64,000 bases of DNA from CAIXSC01 sp046349915 (GCA_046349915.1 JAXMBL010000004.1:434001-498000); one strand, 5' to 3'. Counted from the first letter of the stretch, positions 54,121 to 63,800 are shown. Notes: a model not told the origin generated them from the letters alone. Numbers and translations: made by a program.

Positions 54121-54744
54121 ATGTTTCGGAACTGTGTATTGGCCCTGGTCCTGACCGCGACGACCGCGATCGCCGCCGCTCAGGCCGATGATGCCGCGAA
54201 TGTCGAGTTGCTCAAAGCCAAGATCGAAGCACTCGAAGCGAAGCTTGAAGCCGCGAACCTTAAAATCGACAAGCTTCAGAAGGAGAACGACGAGCTTAAG
54301 GCGGGTGGGACTCCTCCTTCCGACAGCGATCCGGTCGAGGCGGCGCCGAACCCGATGGCGACTCTGAACGAAGTCAAATACGAGTTACTTCAATGTGTTC
54401 GCGACCCTGAGAAACGGACTCGCGTTGCCTTTACGTTTGGCGTAATGAGCGAAGGCGGCATGAAGCTCCACTATGTCCCGCATCAACTGTCGCTGACCGA
54501 TAGCGATGGCTCGACGATGGAGATCAAGGTGGTGAAAGGACCACCGCTCAAAGGGGACTTCATCGGTATTCCGCGAGCGAGCTTCAACCTGCCGAAGGGG
54601 CAAGTGATCAAGTTTCAAATCATCGTCGAGGGCGTAAAGCAAGGGGTCACAACGATCGACCGTGTGGAGCTGACCGCACCGGACCGTGGGTTCGTAACCG
54701 ACAAAATCACGTTCACGAACGTCAAAGTGGCGTCGAAAAAGTAG
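54121..54744 (+). CDS. Secreted coiled-coil protein (207 aa)
   Basis: A signal peptide (VLALVLTATTAIAAAQA) is followed by a strong coiled coil (VELLKAKIEALEAKLEAANL, KIDKLQKENDELKAG), a short linker and a beta-rich C-terminal domain (YELLQCVRDPEKRTRVAFTF, FQIIVEGVKQGVTTIDRVEL). Role unknown; the shape suits an envelope oligomer. Its last 136 bases recur at 58616-58751 as a remnant, so the gene has been duplicated. Confidence 0.8.
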   Translation: MFRNCVLALVLTATTAIAAAQADDAANVELLKAKIEALEAKLEAANLKIDKLQKENDELKAGGTPPSDSDPVEAAPNPMATLNEVKYELLQCVRDPEKRTRVAFTFGVMSEGGMKLHYVPHQLSLTDSDGSTMEIKVVKGPPLKGDFIGIPRASFNLPKGQVIKFQIIVEGVKQGVTTIDRVELTAPDRGFVTDKITFTNVKVASKK

Positions 54745-54843
54745 GGGAAATTGTGCGAACCGGGGCGGCGCAGTCGAAATTAACTTGACGTTCTGGAGCG
54801 GATGGGGAAGCGAGCGCAGTAGAAGGCGCTGGCCGAACCGTCC

Positions 54844-55360
54844 GTGGTGGAACTCATGGAAGACTCACCCGAAGAAGAGGAAAAACGTCGCGAGCGAACA
54901 GAACTCTTCACCTCGGGCGTGGTGGTCGCGCGCGAAGGCCGTCGCATCGCCTTGTATTTCAGCGGGAACCAGCATGCTGGCGAGAATCTCGCGAAAATCC
55001 TGAAGCTTCGCGAGGCGGAACTGGCGCCGCCGATCCAAATGAGTGATTCGTTGTCGCGCAACGTCTCGGCTGAATTCGAAACGATCGTCGCGAACTGCAT
55101 CGCGCACGCGCGCCGATACTTCGTGGACGCGAGTGCCAACTTTCCCGCGGAGTGCCGGTCTTCCAAGCCTTGCGGTCGGGGATCTGTACATGAGTCTGAT
55201 TCAGACGTGCGAGATGGACGACATCAATCCGTTCAACTACCTCCAGGAACTCCATCGACGCACCCCGCGGGCCGCGTTGAATCCCGAGGCCAGGCTGCCG
55301 TGGAACTACCGCGAAACGCTGGCGAACGAGACGGCCCAGGCCATGCAAATGGCCGTTTAA
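54844..55360 (+). pseudogene. tnpC: IS66-family transposase (TnpC) remnant
   Basis: The first frame reads TSGVVVAREGRRIALYFSGN, QHAGENLAKILKLREAELAP, DSLSRNVSAEFETIVANCIA, typical of the IS66 DDE transposase. After FPAECR (about 55155) the pattern moves to another frame: LIQTCEMDDINPFNYLQELH and LPWNYRETLAN, the C-terminal end. A large piece in between is missing and no terminal inverted repeats were recognised, so it is inactive debris. Confidence 0.88.
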
Positions 55361-55416
55361 CTGTTGGCGAAAGAAATGCAACAGCTCATCATCCGGGTTT
55401 CAATAGACTACGGCGG

Positions 55417-58239
55417 TCACTTCTTAAACTCGATCCGCTTCCCGACAGCGATTGCCGCCACGTCTCTTGACGTGAACTCAAACGCAGGTTCGATACTTGA
55501 GGTAGAAAGTCTAGCGTACCAAAGCTTGGGTGGCAGCGCCTCTTTTCCAAACGGATCTCGATGCCCGTCAAGACATAATAGCAGCGTGTCTGAATCGAGA
55601 AATTCCATGTCGATTACGTTCCTCTGCGAAACGGGCAGCTTAATTTCACCGAAAGCTTTAGTATCGCTATAAAAACGAATAAGGCTAGAACCAGAAATAT
55701 GAACGGCCCAAACGTTGTCTTCTTTCCGGGCCGCGATTTGATGACCGTAAGTGACCTTATTCGTGTCTTCGCCGAGCGGATTTACTCTCAACAGTTCGAT
55801 GGAATAGACGTCTTGAGGATATATGCTAGCGAATGCTTGCCCGCTGGGTAGGAAGATAACGTCGCGAACACCTGGTTCTTCTCCACGAGTCTTCTCGACG
55901 TTGTTCCAATTGATTAATTTAACTGCATCTGACGCTTTGCCTTCGGGAAGAAACCAGGCATTCCGGGCAACCTGATCGATCACCACGAAGTGATTCAACG
56001 AGGGAGATGCCGCCAGCGATCTGGGATGTTGGACTTCTGCTGGCAGCGGAATTTCCGTGGTTTTGCCGTTCCAATCGAGCAACTCGACTATTCCGGGGCC
56101 CGGCTGACCTTGTTTTGGAGCAGCTACGTTAGGAATCGCCAGCATCAAACCATCTCGCGCAAATGCAAGTCCGCTCACCCTGTTTGCATTCACTCTCTCC
56201 GCAAGAACCCTTCCATTGTCACTGTATTGCACCAATCTACCGGGACCATTGTTTGGGTCCGACATGGCTGCATAGATTGCCAGGCTGGATGGAATCTCTA
56301 ATTTTAATGAAGGAGTGGATGCGATGGCCGACGCAACCTGTTTGTCCTTGGAATCCAGTTCAAACAGGATGGGCGAACCGCGATTCAAATTGAACAGATA
56401 GACAACGTTTGGTTCTAGTGGCACCTGACGAGTACCAGCCTGGGCTCCTATGAACGTAAATCTGGATTCAATGTATTCTTCCTGATGAAAGAGTTTTCCG
56501 CTGTATTTGCTTAGTGGGCCTGGGCCGATCCTAGCAAGGCTCATCAAGGTAGCTGAGTTTCGTTCAACGCCAAAGAAATCGCCATCGAGATTTCGCGAAA
56601 TGAGGAGATTCGGCACAAGAGACGACGCGGCCGTCGTTCCTCCCAACGGAATCAATCCCGTGCCAGCATGCAGTTGTCCTTGACCTGGACGAAAGCGATA
56701 AGCTTGCAAATCGGACGCTTCAAATTGAGATGCTTTCAACTGCGCAACGGTAATCGTCGGCAATTCCTTGAGGTCGGTCTTGCTAAAGTCCGCTGATTGC
56801 CAAATGGTGGAAGCCTTTGCGCGGGCTTGCTCCAGCGATTCTGACTTGGGAAGTTCACCTCCAACTTGCAATAAAATCCATTTGCTGCTACTAGCTCGAT
56901 ACAAATAAACCGTGCCCATCGTAAGTTCATATTGTGTCTGGTAGCTGTGCTTTGCAATGTCGTTTATTGGCGTCAGGGGTTGGGCATGTAAATACTTGTC
57001 TAAGTACAAGGTAAGCGGTCCCGGTCCCAGTGCGCACAGTGGTTTATTTTCGACGGAACCACCCTGGAAGATCAGTTGTCCGGACTGGTGTTCAAGAACT
57101 GCCCCCCACGAATAATGCTTGTGAGTCTTGATGTCGTCAATCGTCGCCGGGTCGGCGACTATCTTGTTTGAATTGCCGAGACGTGCAGGGAGTAGAAACG
57201 CATTTTCCGCTAATCTTGCATACAATCCTGGGATCGTACTCAAGGCGAACGAGATTGGAATCAGCTTTACTTTAGGAATGACTAATTCGCCAAGATCGTT
57301 CACGATCCCCGGCTCGACCTCGAATTCAAGCGACATAGAGCGATGCGTGAGCACACCCGATGGTCTCTGCGGTTCAACTAGCACGCGATATTTACCCGGA
57401 GGTAATTTGTCACGACGAACCTCAGCACCTTGCTGAATCAGCGTTTTTTCAGGGGGGTGTGGGTTGGTTACCAATGAATACAACGAGTTTTGTGCTGGAA
57501 ATGGCTGATGAGTAACAGAATATGCCTCTGCCAGCGATTTTTCCCCTTCGAGTTTCACCAGTACTCGAAATCCTCCGAGTTGCTCGGGTGATGGACGAAC
57601 CAGCTTTAGGTTCTTCACGATCTGCACCGGCCCCGGTCCATCCGTGTCTAGTTCCAGCGGCATAAAACCTGGATAGTAGATGCCAACTTTCTTGCCCGGC
57701 GTGCGAATGCTGCATAGGAAGAATCCTCCGGGAAATCCCCGTGCCTGGGAGTGCAACTTCTGGAAATCGAGATTCTCGTCACAAGCTATCCGGCCTACGA
57801 TCAGGTGTCCTGAGAATTTCGCATCACGCGCACGTTCCGAGGCCAGTGTTTCCCCGGCTCTAATGCCCCACGCTAGAAAGTCCTCGGCCACCGTCGGCTG
57901 CTTTTGTTTCAAAATAAAACTTGTTAGCGGCAATAATGCGGTTTCATATTCGGCGGAAGTTACAAGGCGAGCGCTAACGGGCTTGGACTTCTTCGGCAAA
58001 TCAAGGTCCGTTGAGAAGACAGTAACCTTCTTGCCTAAAGCCTCATCAAAAAAGCCGGGCTTCACGTCATCAACCGTGAATGTCCGCTTGCGGTTGGTGG
58101 GGAGCAGCTTGATCTCAATTTGCCGAAGTGTCGGCTGCACAGTTTCGACGATACCAAAGTAACATTCGTCGGCCGACTGTGCATCGGAGATTCCAATTAC
58201 GCAGAAGAGCAGGAATAGAAGAATGCGGGTGAAATTCAT
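55417..58239 (-). CDS. Large secreted protein (940 aa), function unknown
   Basis: ATG 58239-58237 with GGAG eight bases upstream. A signal peptide (ILLFLLFCVIGISDAQSA) is followed by a beta-rich body. The N-terminal 280 residues (ECYFGIVETVQPTLRQIEIK) and several later blocks suggest Ig-like domains; the last third (LAFARDGLMLAIPNVAAPKQ, LAASPSLNHFVVIDQVARNA, IMDLEFLDSDTLLLCLDGHR-like) has the blade pattern of a WD40/NHL beta-propeller. Lower G+C than the neighbours. No catalytic motif; a surface-binding or sensing role is inferred. The 58240-58615 gap shows nothing. Confidence 0.75.
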   Translation of the reverse strand: MNFTRILLFLLFCVIGISDAQSADECYFGIVETVQPTLRQIEIKLLPTNRKRTFTVDDVKPGFFDEALGKKVTVFSTDLDLPKKSKPVSARLVTSAEYETALLPLTSFILKQKQPTVAEDFLAWGIRAGETLASERARDAKFSGHLIVGRIACDENLDFQKLHSQARGFPGGFFLCSIRTPGKKVGIYYPGFMPLELDTDGPGPVQIVKNLKLVRPSPEQLGGFRVLVKLEGEKSLAEAYSVTHQPFPAQNSLYSLVTNPHPPEKTLIQQGAEVRRDKLPPGKYRVLVEPQRPSGVLTHRSMSLEFEVEPGIVNDLGELVIPKVKLIPISFALSTIPGLYARLAENAFLLPARLGNSNKIVADPATIDDIKTHKHYSWGAVLEHQSGQLIFQGGSVENKPLCALGPGPLTLYLDKYLHAQPLTPINDIAKHSYQTQYELTMGTVYLYRASSSKWILLQVGGELPKSESLEQARAKASTIWQSADFSKTDLKELPTITVAQLKASQFEASDLQAYRFRPGQGQLHAGTGLIPLGGTTAASSLVPNLLISRNLDGDFFGVERNSATLMSLARIGPGPLSKYSGKLFHQEEYIESRFTFIGAQAGTRQVPLEPNVVYLFNLNRGSPILFELDSKDKQVASAIASTPSLKLEIPSSLAIYAAMSDPNNGPGRLVQYSDNGRVLAERVNANRVSGLAFARDGLMLAIPNVAAPKQGQPGPGIVELLDWNGKTTEIPLPAEVQHPRSLAASPSLNHFVVIDQVARNAWFLPEGKASDAVKLINWNNVEKTRGEEPGVRDVIFLPSGQAFASIYPQDVYSIELLRVNPLGEDTNKVTYGHQIAARKEDNVWAVHISGSSLIRFYSDTKAFGEIKLPVSQRNVIDMEFLDSDTLLLCLDGHRDPFGKEALPPKLWYARLSTSSIEPAFEFTSRDVAAIAVGKRIEFKK

Positions 58240-58615
58240 CCTCACGTCTCCATTGAATGACTGCACTCTGGAGGATCAACTCCCAGCGGCACAAAAATGA
58301 TCTTGGCACGAAAAAGGCTCTCGCGGATATTGGAGGTTACCACACAAAACCAAAGTCCACAGGAGGGCCAAGCGTGGTTCAAGGTGAGCAACCCGAACGG
58401 ATTCCTCAAGCTCAACATGGCCCGAGGTCCACGCCCTCTCGTCATGACAAACGAGCTCGGCTGGATCGCCCGAAAACCTATCGAGTTTACGACTTCCCGC
58501 AAGCGCTCGGTCAGCAAGTGTTCTCGGTCGCGGCGCCGTTGTTGAGCCTGTCCGTGAAGCGATTCGAATCTGGGCGAGACAGACGCTGGAAGATGGCGAT
58601 CGATGACTCAGTGAG

Positions 58616-58751
58616 CAAGTTTCAAGTCATCGTTGAGGGCGTAAAGCTAGGGGGCACGACGATCGACCGTGTGGAGCTGATCGCACCGGACCGTGGGTAC
58701 GTAACCGATAGAGTCACGTTCACCAACGTCAAAGTGGCGTCGAAAAAATAG
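58616..58751 (+). pseudogene. Duplicated 3' end of the 54121 gene
   Basis: 136 bases align without gap to 54609-54744 (FQVIVEGVKLGGTTIDRVEL, then VTDRVTFTNVKVASKK), including the bases behind the stop. No matching N-terminal part is present. Confidence 0.9.
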
Positions 58752-58923
58752 GGAGAATTGTGCGAACCGGGGCGGCGAGTTGGGCGTAAACTGAGTGCGC
58801 TGTCAGCCGCAACCGCTCGGTTATGCCAATCGTCCGCCACTCTGCCCAAAGCCGCGTGGAAGTCAAAAACGCCGCTCGCACCATTTCCTCAGGATTCATT
58901 CACAACACGAAAAGGAGTTTCTG

Positions 58924-59403
58924 TTGTTAACCCCATTTCTGCTCACGGTCCTTCTTTGCGTTCCGTCCGTAGATGGCGATTCCGCGCCGACTGAGCCTCT
59001 CAAGTTTTCCATCGGCAGTATGTCGTTCTCCGGCGATACGATCAAACTCACCAAGTCTGGCAAAGACGCATTCGAGTGCGAAATCAATGGACATGCCACA
59101 CTCAAGCTAGGTGACGGCGAGGTTTCGATGGCGGCACAGAGGATTGTCATTTCATGTCCCACTAACTCCCACGCCACCTTCGATTGCACAGGCGCCTGCA
59201 AGCTAAGCGACTCAACCTATCATTGTAGCGCGGATCGTATGCGAGTTCACTTTGCCGACCAATACCAGCTTGAGATGACCGGAAACTGTCGGGTTCAATC
59301 TGGCGAGGGCGCCGATCAGATTCAATTCTCTGGTGAGACAATTACGTTTCAAGGCGGCGAGTTTCACATATCGCGCGCCGGTAAGTTCAAGCGAGGCCAA
59401 TGA
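58924..59403 (+). CDS. Secreted LptA/OstA-like beta-repeat protein
   Basis: 159 residues. TTG 58924 is chosen because AAAGGAG is seven bases upstream and a signal peptide (LLTPFLLTVLLCVPSVDGDS) begins there. The rest is an all-beta run (FECEINGHATLKLGDGEVSM, MAAQRIVISCPTNSHATFDC, DRMRVHFADQYQLEMTG) like the beta-jellyroll of LptA/OstA lipopolysaccharide carriers. A role in envelope lipid handling is possible. A longer reading to 58795 has no signal peptide. Confidence 0.65.
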   Translation: MLTPFLLTVLLCVPSVDGDSAPTEPLKFSIGSMSFSGDTIKLTKSGKDAFECEINGHATLKLGDGEVSMAAQRIVISCPTNSHATFDCTGACKLSDSTYHCSADRMRVHFADQYQLEMTGNCRVQSGEGADQIQFSGETITFQGGEFHISRAGKFKRGQ

Positions 59404-59524
59404 CGTTGGGCGCCAAGGCGGCTCGGAAAGTAGACATTTGAGGTTGCTTAGGCAATACCAATGCGAGAGTTGGCCACTTAAAAACCTTGTGGCGTCCGGG
59501 TTTCGATTGCGGCGCCGTCGATCT

Positions 59525-60391
59525 TCACTTGGTGTTCCAACGCAAGGAGTCTCCCGAAATCAGATCGGCGGCGCGTCGCTCGATAATCTTCTCTCGCAGC
59601 TCCTTACGATGAGCTATTTGGCGTTCGAGCCGACCGAGGCGTGATTGTAGTTCCCGCAACTGGAGCTCTTCCAGTTGCAACTTCAATTCGAAAGCGGTCT
59701 GCAAATGTGCTTTGAGATGAGCGTGATGCGGTTCGATCGTTTCTGCGGCGTCTCCGTTGGCTCGCAGTCGTCGGATCTCGTTGGCTTCAGACGCCGCGGC
59801 GTGTTCTTGCGCGTCAAGTCGCTCGACCAACTCTTTTGCCGCCGTCGTGTCCGGGAGTGAGAGATAGCTAGTTTTCGTCGGCCTTTGTCGCGAGGGCGTT
59901 GAGTTTAAGGTCGACGTGCCGCCGATGGCTGGCTTTTCGGGAACGGAGGCGGGCGTTCGAACTGGCTTCGTTGAGGACTCCCCTTCTCCGCTCTTACGAT
60001 CGAACCCCTGGCCTTCGCTTGCAATGACTGCCAAGATCTGTCCAAGTTTTTCCAGCACCTGGGGAGGAGCTTGGATTCGCAGCCGTTTGCCTTCTTCGTA
60101 GTCCAAGACCTTGGCGCCGCGCTGGGCGAATAGCTCAACCAGCGATTTTGCAAGCGGCGTTGCCGGCACCAGGTTGATCGATACCGGCTTGTCAAGATCA
60201 ATGGTGAGTGAGGACCGGAGCGGTTCGACAACCGAATCATCTTTCGGCGTGTCGCTCACCGTTGGCGTATCAACGGCGGACTTCTCTTGTGCCGAGATGA
60301 TTGCCACAACCGGGATCGTGACAAGAGTCGCCAAGCAAAGTTGGATGCAGAAAGTCCGGTAATGCACCACGAAAGATCTTTTGACGTTCAT
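59525..60391 (-). CDS. Secreted coiled-coil protein (third gene of ECF/kinase operon 2)
   Basis: 288 residues. A signal or anchor helix (CIQLCLATLVTIPVVAIISA) is followed by a small domain (SINLVPATPLAKSLVELFAQ, KVLDYEEGKRLRIQAPPQVL) and a long coiled coil (LKLQLEELQLRELQSRLGRL, IAHRKELREKIIERRAADL). The last motif is shared with the third gene of operon 1. It starts 28 bases behind the kinase stop in the same direction. It is the likely extracytoplasmic partner of the kinase. Confidence 0.75.
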   Translation of the reverse strand: MNVKRSFVVHYRTFCIQLCLATLVTIPVVAIISAQEKSAVDTPTVSDTPKDDSVVEPLRSSLTIDLDKPVSINLVPATPLAKSLVELFAQRGAKVLDYEEGKRLRIQAPPQVLEKLGQILAVIASEGQGFDRKSGEGESSTKPVRTPASVPEKPAIGGTSTLNSTPSRQRPTKTSYLSLPDTTAAKELVERLDAQEHAAASEANEIRRLRANGDAAETIEPHHAHLKAHLQTAFELKLQLEELQLRELQSRLGRLERQIAHRKELREKIIERRAADLISGDSLRWNTK

Positions 60392-60419
60392 GTTTATACC
60401 TTTTCAAAATAACCAGGAA

Positions 60420-61886
60420 TCACTGTTCTTGTACCCATGTCGCGCTAGCATCCATCTGTTCAATGGTCCGCGACGTTTCATCGAGTTCCCTTTGCGGCGC
60501 GTTCCAGTCCAGCAACGGCTCGAGCGTTGACGGAACCAAGGTCGGATTGTTGGTTGGACTAGAATTCGGAGCTTGTTGCCATAAGAAAGTCAAGCACGCA
60601 CCTGTCAACATCGCGGCGACTAGCAGAAGCCAAGAGGCGGCGACTTTGCTTCGACTCTTGGATACAACTTTCGTCGTAGTACGGACCAAGGCTGGCTCTG
60701 GCAATGCGATGGCTGTTGGCTGTTGAACATGGGCCAGGCATTGTTCCAGCAGCGTCGACAGCGCTGACGCCGAATCGAAGCGGTCAGCAGGCGATTTGGA
60801 TAGCAGTTTGAGCACAATACGCTCGAACCACTCGGCGACATCAGGATTGATTTCGCGCATCGCGCGCGGTTCGGACTCGCGAATGCGTCGCAAAATGCCG
60901 AATGTTGTTTCTGCTCGAAAAGGCGGGCGGCCAGTGCACATGGCATAGAGTACGCTGCCCAGACTGAACAGATCCGAACGATGGTCGATCGGGTCGCCGC
61001 CAGCCTGCTCGGGCGACATATACAGGGGAGTTCCCGCGATCACACCGCTGCGAGTCAGCGATGCATCATTCATTGCTCGAGCCAATCCGAAGTCGGTCAA
61101 CAGTACGCGATCAACACTCTTCTCGAGCAGAATGTTGGCAGGTTTGATGTCGCGATGAACCAGCCCTTGAGCATGAGCGGCAGCCAGTCCGCTGGCCGCT
61201 TGCGTGCCAATTCTCAGGATGTCGGTCAAAGGTAACGGCCCCTGGCGATCCAGCCGCTGCTGCAACGACTCGCAGGCAACCAGTGGCATCACCAGGTAAG
61301 GCAATTTGGCGTTGGCGGCTACTGCATGGATCGCCATCACATGCGGATGTACGACGGCGGCTGTCGCTTGGGCTTCTCGTTCGAACCGACGCCGCGCCGC
61401 TGCGCTGGTCGCCAGATGGGGAGCCAGCACCTTGACCGAGACGTAGCGATTCAACTCGCGCTGATAACCCTTCAGTACGATCCCCATACCGCCGCAACCG
61501 ATGACTTCCAAGATTTCATAGTCGCCGAGCCGTCCGAGCGTTCCGCCGGCATCGCTGGGCTCCAAGAAGTCAACGGCAAAGTCCGTGGTGAATGACTGAT
61601 CGCCGCGCCATTGGGCATGTGAAGTTCGGATAGATTCCGAATCGTGGCCCGCGGATGCGACGTTTTCGCTGCTCGAATAGGCCAGCGGCTCTGCCAGGAT
61701 TGCCTCGACGCCGCGGCAGGCTCGCGTCCACCATTGCGGTTCTCCGGCCAGCGATTCCAAACGATCGCGGCACGCTGGACAATCCGCGATATGCTCGGCA
61801 ACTTGAGTCGATAGCGGCTCTTCCAGCGTGTCGTCGAGCAATTTCCGCAGGCAATCGCCATCGTAGTGAGTGCTTTTTGGTTTCAT
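60420..61886 (-). CDS. Ser/Thr protein kinase with N-terminal zf-HC2-like finger (operon 2)
   Basis: 488 residues. His32, Cys36 and Cys39 (HIADCPAC) are at the same positions as in the operon 1 kinase. The kinase has GCGGMGIVLKGY, VSVKVLAPH, HRDIKPANIL, DFG and GTPLYMSPEQAGGD, followed by a membrane helix (AASWLLLVAAMLTGACLTFL) and a short outer tail. All catalytic residues are present. The start overlaps the sigma stop by four bases (ATGA). The finger suggests direct sigma-factor binding, so the kinase may be both sensor and anti-sigma factor. Confidence 0.94.
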   Translation of the reverse strand: MKPKSTHYDGDCLRKLLDDTLEEPLSTQVAEHIADCPACRDRLESLAGEPQWWTRACRGVEAILAEPLAYSSSENVASAGHDSESIRTSHAQWRGDQSFTTDFAVDFLEPSDAGGTLGRLGDYEILEVIGCGGMGIVLKGYQRELNRYVSVKVLAPHLATSAAARRRFEREAQATAAVVHPHVMAIHAVAANAKLPYLVMPLVACESLQQRLDRQGPLPLTDILRIGTQAASGLAAAHAQGLVHRDIKPANILLEKSVDRVLLTDFGLARAMNDASLTRSGVIAGTPLYMSPEQAGGDPIDHRSDLFSLGSVLYAMCTGRPPFRAETTFGILRRIRESEPRAMREINPDVAEWFERIVLKLLSKSPADRFDSASALSTLLEQCLAHVQQPTAIALPEPALVRTTTKVVSKSRSKVAASWLLLVAAMLTGACLTFLWQQAPNSSPTNNPTLVPSTLEPLLDWNAPQRELDETSRTIEQMDASATWVQEQ

Positions 61887-62479
61887 GATCTCGCCTCAAA
61901 CTCCTCGACCTTCACTCGCAGTCGAGCGACGATACGACTGCGAGCCACATAGACGCTCCCTGGAGTCATCTTTAATTCCCGAGCCACTTGTACAGCCGAA
62001 CGACCTTCAATGCTGGTTCGTACGAACGCCAGCCAGGTTGCTTCTCGAAACTCGCAGCGCACTTGCTCCATGGCCCAGGCCAGAACCTGTTGATCGTATT
62101 CGTGCTGGAAGCACTTCATTTCGTCGCTGGTCGCCAGTGCCGGTTCCAATTGTTCCGCGGCCTGCCAATCGTCGAGCAACATGGGTTGCCGCGACTGCTT
62201 TGACAAAAAGGTCATTGCTACGTTGCGAGCGATGCGGAACAGCCAGCGTCGGAACGATGCGTCGCCGCCATCCGGCCGATATCGCTCGATCGCTCCACTG
62301 ATGCGCAGCAAGACCTGCTGCGTTGTGTCGCGAGCATCGTTTTCTTGCAATCCTCGTGAACGCATTAAACGCATGAGCAAGGGCTCGTAGATCAGCACGA
62401 ACTCGCCCCACGCCGACTCGTCGCGACTCCCTTGGAGTCGATCGAGCAGGCTTTGTCGCGTTGTGGGCTGACTATCCAT
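61883..62479 (-). CDS. ECF sigma factor (operon 2)
   Basis: 198 residues from ATG 62479-62477 (MDSQPTTRQSLLDRLQGS), with GTGAGG six bases upstream; a TTG at 62494 is a weaker alternative. Region 2 (NDARDTTQQVLLRISGAIER, SFRRWLFRIARNVAMTFL) and region 4 (SAVQVARELKMTPGSVYVAR) are clear. First gene of operon 2, coupled to the kinase. Confidence 0.93.
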   Translation of the reverse strand: MDSQPTTRQSLLDRLQGSRDESAWGEFVLIYEPLLMRLMRSRGLQENDARDTTQQVLLRISGAIERYRPDGGDASFRRWLFRIARNVAMTFLSKQSRQPMLLDDWQAAEQLEPALATSDEMKCFQHEYDQQVLAWAMEQVRCEFREATWLAFVRTSIEGRSAVQVARELKMTPGSVYVARSRIVARLRVKVEEFEARS

Positions 62480-62892
62480 CCGAACCTCACCCAAGTACCT
62501 GGCAGCCGGACATCCGTTGCCTGTTGTTACCCGCTCGCCAAGAGGCTTAACCAGACCGAAGCAGCAATCTTACAGAAAAATGTCGAAGGTCTTTTCTTGG
62601 GGATGGAGAAACAGCCCAGCTTCTGTAAAGGCTGGGCCGTTACTGCTGCGTAACCGGGACATCCTTGAATTCAAAGTGCACGGTGACTATTGAACTAGCG
62701 GTGGCGATTTGCAGCTTCACTCGCAAGTCTTCAGGGCATCGGGTGAGGGAAGAACGCTAGTAAACTCGGCTTGACTAACGCCGTCTGCTAGGAAAGGCTT
62801 CTTTACTAGCCAAATCGACTGGGAACGAGAGCTTAACCAGCCATGTCACGCATTACAGTCGCCTATCGCATATCCACCACGGGGGCGAGTGG
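62480..62892. other. 413-bp gap before the Fic remnant
   Basis: No gene. GCCCAGC (62614-62620) and GCTGGGC (62631-62637) form a hairpin related to the CCCAGCCTT-type hairpins of the 310-bp repeats. Confidence 0.5.
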
Positions 62893-63099
62893 GTGCGCGC
62901 CTTCGTTCAGCACCCGTTGCCGCCGCTGGTGAGGGCTGGCTTGGCGTATGTGCAATTAGAGACCATTCATTCGTTCCTCGACGGAAATGGCCGCATTGGG
63001 CGGTTGCTGGTGACACTGCTCGTGGAACATTGGAGATTACTGGACGCGCCTTTGCTCTACCTGAGCCTCGCTCTCAAAAGCATGGTTTCTTTGAATTGA
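62893..63099 (+). pseudogene. Fic-family protein, central fragment
   Basis: VQHPLPPLVRAGLAYVQLET is followed by IHSFLDGNGRIGRLLVTLLV, the Fic active-site motif HxFxDGNGRxxR, and LDAPLLYLSL. The regions before and after are gone. Fic enzymes transfer AMP to proteins, but this fragment cannot fold alone. Confidence 0.85.
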
Positions 63100-63124
63100 C
63101 GGTATATCGTATCCGAGATACACT
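63096..63124 (+). promoter_or_regulatory. Promoter of the HigBA module
   Basis: TTGACG (63096-63101), 17 bases, then TACACT (63119-63124). GTATC-CGA-GATAC lies between and overlaps the -10 box, the usual place for the HigA operator. Confidence 0.65.
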
Positions 63125-63153
63125 TCACACGGGGTCGAAGGAGCGAGCGTGGA

Positions 63154-63347
63154 ATGGTGAAAGAAACGAAGGCCGGGCGAGTGCGGAGCACAATTGGCGA
63201 ATCATGTATCGGATTGACTCGGACGCAATTCTGATTCTGGAAGTGTACTCGAAGAAGACGCCCAAGATTCCAGACGAAGTCATCAATAGGTGCAAACAAC
63301 GGCTCAAGCTATACGACAGCGTGGCAAGGTCCAGGAAAAAGCGATGA
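63154..63347 (+). pseudogene. higB: HigB-type toxin, internally deleted
   Basis: A start (ATGGTGAAAGAAACGAAG, behind AAGGAG) opens in one frame, and the conserved C-terminal half of the toxin, NWRIMYRIDSDAILILEVYS, KKTPKIPDEVINRCKQRLKL, lies in another frame from about 63183 to 63347. The roughly 50-60 residues between, including the N-terminal catalytic fold, are missing. So the toxin is lost while promoter and antitoxin remain. The deletion reading is inferred from the usual length of the family. Confidence 0.65.
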
Positions 63348-63428
63348 CCGCCAATCGGAAGCAATTGAGCAGTGCTTTTCTTGGAGTGACGGTAGCAACA
63401 TATTCTTGATATCGATTGAGGATCGACA

Positions 63429-63800
63429 ATGGACGCCGCTAAACGAAAATCCCTCGAAGCCGCAGGCTGGAAAGTCGGCGACACGGCCGAGTTTCTGGAG
63501 ATGAGCGACGAGGAACGGCAGCTACTGGATGCACGAGTCGAACTGGCGCTGGCCATTCGCCGACAGAGAGAATTGCGTCAGATGTCGCAAAAGCAACTCG
63601 GCGAAAAGCTCAAGACGAGCCAGCCGCGAGTGGCCAAGATCGAAAGGGCCGCGTCGGACGTTTCATTGGATCAACTGGTCCGAGCGCTTACGGCGGCGGG
63701 AGGCCGGATTGTTGTGAAGTCGTCGCAGGGCCAGACGTCGAAGCGCAAGCGACCGACAGACAAGGCGGGCTGCGTTGTTCTTGAACTGACCACGAAGTAG
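63429..63800 (+). CDS. higA: HigA-type XRE antitoxin
   Basis: 123 residues. An N-terminal toxin-binding part (AAGWKVGDTAEFLEMSDEER) is followed by an XRE helix-turn-helix (RQMSQKQLGEKLKTSQPRVA, KIERAASDVSLDQLVRALTA). It is the usual second gene of the HigBA operon. The frame is intact and its likely operator is 300 bases upstream. It may still repress other sites. The last 200 bases of the window (63801-64000) show no gene. Confidence 0.88.
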   Translation: MDAAKRKSLEAAGWKVGDTAEFLEMSDEERQLLDARVELALAIRRQRELRQMSQKQLGEKLKTSQPRVAKIERAASDVSLDQLVRALTAAGGRIVVKSSQGQTSKRKRPTDKAGCVVLELTTK

